Of a DNA stretch of 21,827 bases, positions 18,001-21,827 are shown one piece after another; the first letter of the stretch is position 1; every line of letters begins with the position of its first letter. Source of the DNA: Pelargonium nanum (taxonomy: Eukaryota; Streptophyta; Magnoliopsida; Geraniales; Geraniaceae); the NCBI GenBank assembly GCA_036897485.1, contig JAYMTF010001695.1, positions 1 to 21,827 on the forward strand, in the 5' to 3' direction. Below the pieces are notes generated by a model that saw only the letters and a program-made list of their open reading frames with translations, did no database searches and was not told the origin of the DNA. A program made the position numbers and the translations under genes.

Positions 18001-19722
18001 AGTTGAAAGGAAATCCACCAATGCTATGAATTAGAGTTTACAAGTAGAAGGCATAACAACATTTAGCATTAGAAGTGCCAACTGCTCGAGCAGTCAGTAT
18101 TATAGTCCAGTTTGTGTGCACATTGCTACCCTCCCCTAACGGTACAGGTCAAAGGCAAGCCAGCCATCCACCGACCTTTCATCTCCTTTTAATAAATGCA
18201 GAGATATACAATCGATCACCAAATGTTATTTTTAAGCAATACTACCTAATTCGATGCAGTGCTACTCAAGGCTCCAAATTAACTGGACATGTAATTGGAT
18301 AGTTTCTCTAGACAGCCATATACATGCACGTGTACCAATCTGACACCGTCCTCTCTTACATACGGATCTGGACAGTCTGAGTTGGCAAATGAAGGTTTTA
18401 TGATATACTATAAGCTAAGGACATTACTCTCTTGTGTCACCAGACATAGGAGAGTACACTGATATGGAGTCTATCGACTAGTTATGATAGCACCTATATA
18501 GACATTTCATTTCAATACCCATGCCTCAATAGAGAAATATTTTGAGGTGGCATTATAACTCGTAGAGTTAGTATTGATACAGATGACGACGACGAATCTT
18601 CAACAGCCGTGGTATTCAGTCTTCGTATCCTCTGGGTGCACAGATGGGTTATAGCACAAGAAAACTACCAATAAGTTCACAGCCCCACAAGTAAGTTACC
18701 AAAAAACACTACTTGACTGGCGATCTCCATTCTGGAAAGTGGAATGTCAATTAACCAAACGCGAAAATCTCCGTTCCCGTTGTAAGATTGAGAATTATTC
18801 AATTAATTATGTTATTACTAAATGTTTCGGAACATAAAATCTTTGTTCCTGTTCCAAAGAAGCCTAACCCCAACGTTCCAAACTCTATAATCCTAACGTT
18901 CCGCATTTCCATTTTAGGTGCACAGATGGGTTATAGTACAAGAAAACTACCAATAAGTTCACATCCCCACAAGTAAGTTACCAAAAAACATTACTTAACT
19001 AGCGATCTCCATTCTAGAAAGTGGAACATCAATTAACCAAACGCGGAAATCTCCGTTCCCGTTGTAAGATTGAGAATTATTCAATTAATTATGTTATTAC
19101 CAAATGTTTCGGAACAGAAAATCTCCGCTCCTGTTCCAAAGAAGCCTACCCCCAACATTCCAAACTCTATAATCCTAACGTTCCGTCCTGCGATCCCGTT
19201 ACAACATAAGGGAATGGAATGCACCAAAGCTGCACAATTTCAGGAAAACACAAGTATCTTCTCAATTATTATTATTCCGGGCACTTGTACATCCACTATG
19301 CTCTTGAATGCCCAACAAACACCATTCGGGAAAGAGGACGAGAAACTCATCGAAGTCGGTCTAACTAACTTTAATGGATTCATAGTAGCACATAGTGTTG
19401 TATACTATGCGAGAATGTGGTGTAAGACATCAAATTCAGAATATTTCCAACTCAAAACAGAACATATGCAATCAAACAGGCAAGTGTGACCAAAACCCAC
19501 AAGTCATCAAATCCAATACACACAAAAGCTGAAAGATCAAATGATTAGGAAAGCAAAGCAAGTTGTTACCAGTAGGGGCTGTTTGATCCGATCTTCGTTG
19601 TGATAATGTTGAACTACGAACAAAACCAAGCCAGCGATAGCGAACAATACGAGAAGCGCCCAGATCCAATACGAGAACCTCCGTCGGACCGGGCGCCGGA
19701 ACTCGGCCGCCCGCCGCCGCAT
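13611..19722 (-). CDS. GAUT11: GAUT11-like galacturonosyltransferase (GT8), two exons
   Basis: The product is 535 residues from exons 19722-19570 and 15065-13611, joined in phase 0 (QPLL then EKNEMM). The family transfers galacturonic acid from UDP-GalA onto homogalacturonan pectin in the Golgi lumen. It is a type II membrane protein: an Arg-rich cytosolic end (MRRRAAEFRRPVRRR), one membrane span at about residues 18-37, a stem with helical stretches to about 190, and a GT8 domain in the C-terminal half. The metal-binding motif FLDDDVV has its three Asp at 361-363. The second GT8 motif, HFNGNMKPW, is at 498-506. Six N-glycosylation sequons are present (NFT 66, NST 247, NAS 299, NFS 401, NVT 434, NQS 523). 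Length and residues match Arabidopsis GAUT11 (about 537) very closely from memory. An in-frame TGA 26 bases upstream supports the start. No lesion is seen, so it looks functional. Confidence 0.95.
15066..19569 (-). other. Single 4.5-kb intron of the GAUT11-like gene
   Basis: The intron runs from donor GTAACA to acceptor CCTTTGCCAG. It is AT-rich and has only short open frames on either strand, none resembling a known protein. It contains a 269-bp tandem duplication (18635-19185) and a purine-rich patch at about 17630-17760. Nothing else is clear. Confidence 0.85.
18635..19185. repeat. 269-bp direct tandem duplication
   Basis: Copy 1 is 18635-18903 and copy 2 is 18917-19185, separated by 13 bases. 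They align without gaps at an offset of exactly 282. By hand I count about 16 mismatches, most of them transitions, so roughly 94% identity. The short open frames inside the two copies are duplicates of one another and not evidence of a gene. Confidence 0.9.
19570..19722 (-). CDS. GAUT11: GAUT11-like exon 1 (membrane anchor)
   Basis: This exon encodes 51 residues: the basic N-terminus, the membrane span WIWALLVLFAIAGLVLFVV, and QHYHNEDRIKQPLL. The donor is CTG|GTAACA with GT at 19569-19568, phase 0. Confidence 0.93.
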
Positions 19723-20640
19723 CTTTCGCCGGAACCTTCTACCAAATCATGTACCCGCATCGACCCATCTCCCAGATTCGATCAGAAACGCATTGAAAAT
19801 GGGTCTCTCACCATCCGAGCCTGGTTTCTTGTATTGGGTCTTATACAGAATCCGAGTTAGAGGAGTCAAGATTATGGTAATTAGCTTGTTTGGATGGCGA
19901 GAAACAAATGGAAAGTGCAAGAAAATGAATTTTGTGGGATCTGTTGTGTGAATCCGGTGATAGTAGAAAACAGAAGAGTTGAGAATTTAACGATAGGGCT
20001 TTTGGATCGCTGTTGAAATTGAATCAAATCGACAACAACACAAACACAGTGTTGTTAAATGTCAAGACTTTGCTTATTGCTATGGCTATTGGGACTGGGG
20101 AGGGAAGAGATGCACCCAAGGGCCAGCACATGAAATCGTATGTGCAATTCACAACTACTATTTAATATATTGGACTATGTTGTAAGTAAATCTTTTCATT
20201 CAAATTTTAGATCGGGTTGAAAAATGCCTAATTCGAGTAAAATAAGGGTACTAGTATCGAGTTATGGGTCAAGTTCGGATATTGCATATGGCAAGTCTGA
20301 CCCGACATAAAAATTAATCAGGTCAATATACTCGCAAAAATACGGGTCGAATGTTGAGTGCTCGCTGATTTAGATCGAATTGTTAGCTCTAGTTTTATGT
20401 GATGTCACTCATAATTGCTTTTAAGTTTTAGTTTTTCCAATTTATGCCTATTTCATTTTGGATTTAATACTTGTATCAATTTATTTAAACGTGATCTGAA
20501 CTCTAAAGCCTAGTAATAAAATCAGAAGAGGAAATCTTTCCATATGCTCGTCTCTGTCATAAAACAAAGACACTTAAGCCATCTAATGGGCGCTTATTCG
20601 TCATGCTTCTCATTCCAATCATGCAACACAAACAAAACAA
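19723..20640. other. Upstream flank of the GAUT11-like gene
   Basis: This should hold the 5' leader and promoter of the GAUT11-like gene, read on the minus strand. I found no convincing TATA box within 300 bases. From about 20210 to 20400 the sequence has GGGTC/GACCC words and ends in GAATTGTTAGCTCTAG. This resembles the end of the MITE at 3357-3694 (AATTGCCAGCTCTA), so a worn relative may lie here. Confidence 0.4.
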
Positions 20641-20689
20641 TAGAAGGAGAAATTACAGATGACACTTCTGTACTAGACATTTTTTGCAA

Positions 20690-20875
20690 TGGGCACCCTT
20701 GAACTTTTTTTTATAACTTTGGACTATCCTAAACTATGCAGACCTCATTCCGTCAGTTAACTTTGACGGAAAATTATTATCACTCATCATGTGTTATCCA
20801 CATGACTGTATAAAATTATTAAATACCAATTATACCATTCTTCTTCATTAGTCAAGAACACTCTCGCCGAAAACT
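20690..20875. repeat. Dispersed repeat, copy A
   Basis: This segment and 21640-21815 share, in the same order and orientation, a CCCTYRAACTT word, a CCGTCARTTAA...TTTRACGGA block, an ATGTG..CACATGA block and a final TTCTTCTTCAT..CAAGAACA. They are clearly one family, much diverged. No coding sequence is visible. Confidence 0.65.
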
Positions 20876-20915
20876 TCAAACTCTCGCCGAATAATTCAAA
20901 CTCGCCGAAAAATTA
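20860..20915. repeat. 20-bp tandem repeat, nearly three units
   Basis: ACTCTCGCCGAAAACTTCAA (20860-20879) is followed by ACTCTCGCCGAATAATTCAA (20880-20899) and a partial third unit ACTCGCCGAAAAATT. Confidence 0.75.
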
Positions 20916-21272
20916 ATTTTTTTGTCATATTTTATTGGGGGCTGGGCTTGTTCTTGGAACTGGCCGGCCCACTACTGATTCGCCATCTCTTCTCCTTCTT
21001 CTCTTTACAAATCAGAGACCTAAAAATTTGACGGAAATTTCAACAAAAACAAAAAACACATAAAATAATCCACCCAAAAACCCATATGCATCAATCCACC
21101 CGAAAACCCAGCTGTCAGCAGCAGCCATGATATGAGTTTTGATTGTTTTGCATGAAAACCCTAATCACCAACCTCCAATTTGGAAAAAAGAATCAGATCC
21201 TAGTCCCAAAAGAAAAAATGAAAACCCCACATGAAATCCCAAAAAAAAAACAAAAAAAAAAACAAGAAGATT

Positions 21273-21430
21273 AATCTGCAGCCTCTTTCTCTCTCTCGCC
21301 GCCGTTGGAGCTCGACCACGGCGACTCTCTCTCGTGCCGGCGAGATCTCCTCGATTTCCCTCCACCGGCCACGACGAAGCCGTGCAGAACCGAAGAGATC
21401 CATCAATCTGCAGCCTCTCTCTCTCGTCGG
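21273..21430. repeat. CT-rich low-complexity segment with a duplicated motif
   Basis: AATCTGCAGCCTCTYTCTCT occurs at 21273 and again at 21405, 132 bases apart, inside CT-rich DNA with CGCCG words. Frames are open on both strands here because of the composition. I do not regard any of them as a gene. Confidence 0.55.
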
Positions 21431-21639
21431 CGAGCCCTCCACCTCGCCCTCTGTTGCTGGCCTTGCCGGAAATCCACGAACCTCCCCATCTCTCCTCCAT
21501 CTCCGACGTCACGACTCCACCTCCTCCGACTACGATTTCATATTCAGATCTGATCTCTTTTTCTTTTTCATTATTTATTTATTAGGGTAAATCACACGTA
21601 CCTACCCTCAACTATACCCCTTTTAACCCTGGATACCCT

Positions 21640-21815
21640 CAACTTTTGAATGTAACTTTTGGATACCCTGAAGTATGTCAAATATCTTTCCGTCAATTAA
21701 ATTTAACGGAATATGCCATTAATCCAGTCATGTGCACAACACATGACCACATGTTTTCTGAAATTCCAAAATTGCCCTTCATTATATTACCCTTCTTCTT
21801 CATCAAGAACATGTT
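21640..21815. repeat. Dispersed repeat, copy B
   Basis: This is the partner of the copy at 20690-20875 and probably extends back to about 21590 and past the window edge. The two lie about 930 bases apart in the same orientation. They could be terminal direct repeats of a short non-autonomous element or simply two insertions. Confidence 0.6.
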
Positions 21816-21827
21816 CATCATGCTTCG

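Noticed and set aside
19070..19489. 139-codon plus-strand frame in the GAUT11 intron
   Set aside because: It starts inside the second copy of the 269-bp duplication, has no recognisable domain, and the same start in the first copy stops after 62 codons.
21165..21590. Several overlapping frames of 80-119 codons on both strands
   Set aside because: They are low-complexity Ser/Pro/Arg or Arg/Gly strings produced by CT-rich repeat DNA.

Overview
This looks like nuclear DNA of a eudicot plant. It has AT-rich introns with GT..AG borders on the minus strand, a decayed Ty1/copia reverse transcriptase, a tRNA-derived SINE-like insert, hAT-type miniature elements, and two multi-exon genes that resemble Arabidopsis genes. 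The species cannot be named from the sequence.

Layout by region. Positions 1-2400 are a transposon graveyard: a broken copia pol fragment (about 327-1549), a SINE-like piece ending in A13 (about 1550-1723), and a GC-rich, internally duplicated segment with a (GA)n tract. Positions 2731-11684, minus strand, hold a gene for a six-bladed kelch-repeat protein. I rebuilt 11 exons, all with GT..AG borders and continuous phase; the last exon is the least certain. Its introns carry two hAT-type MITEs with intact 8-bp target-site duplications, plus a tiny insert that is almost only poly(A) inside a 16-bp duplication. Positions 11685-13610 are intergenic: the kelch promoter with a TATA-like box, decayed repeats and the probable 3' UTR of the next gene. 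Positions 13611-19722, minus strand, hold a two-exon GAUT11-like galacturonosyltransferase gene (family GT8) with a 4.5-kb intron containing a 269-bp tandem duplication. Positions 19723-21827 are upstream flank and repeats, including two diverged same-strand copies of one repeat family.

The two genes are head-to-tail and I see no pathway link between them. From memory, Arabidopsis GAUT11 (At1g18580) and the kelch gene At1g18610 are also close neighbours, so the pair looks like conserved microsynteny. I found no undescribed multi-gene system. The points most worth a second look are the one-exon-per-blade structure of the kelch gene, its conserved tail after the propeller, its uncertain hydrophobic C-terminus, and the well-preserved insertion scars in its introns.
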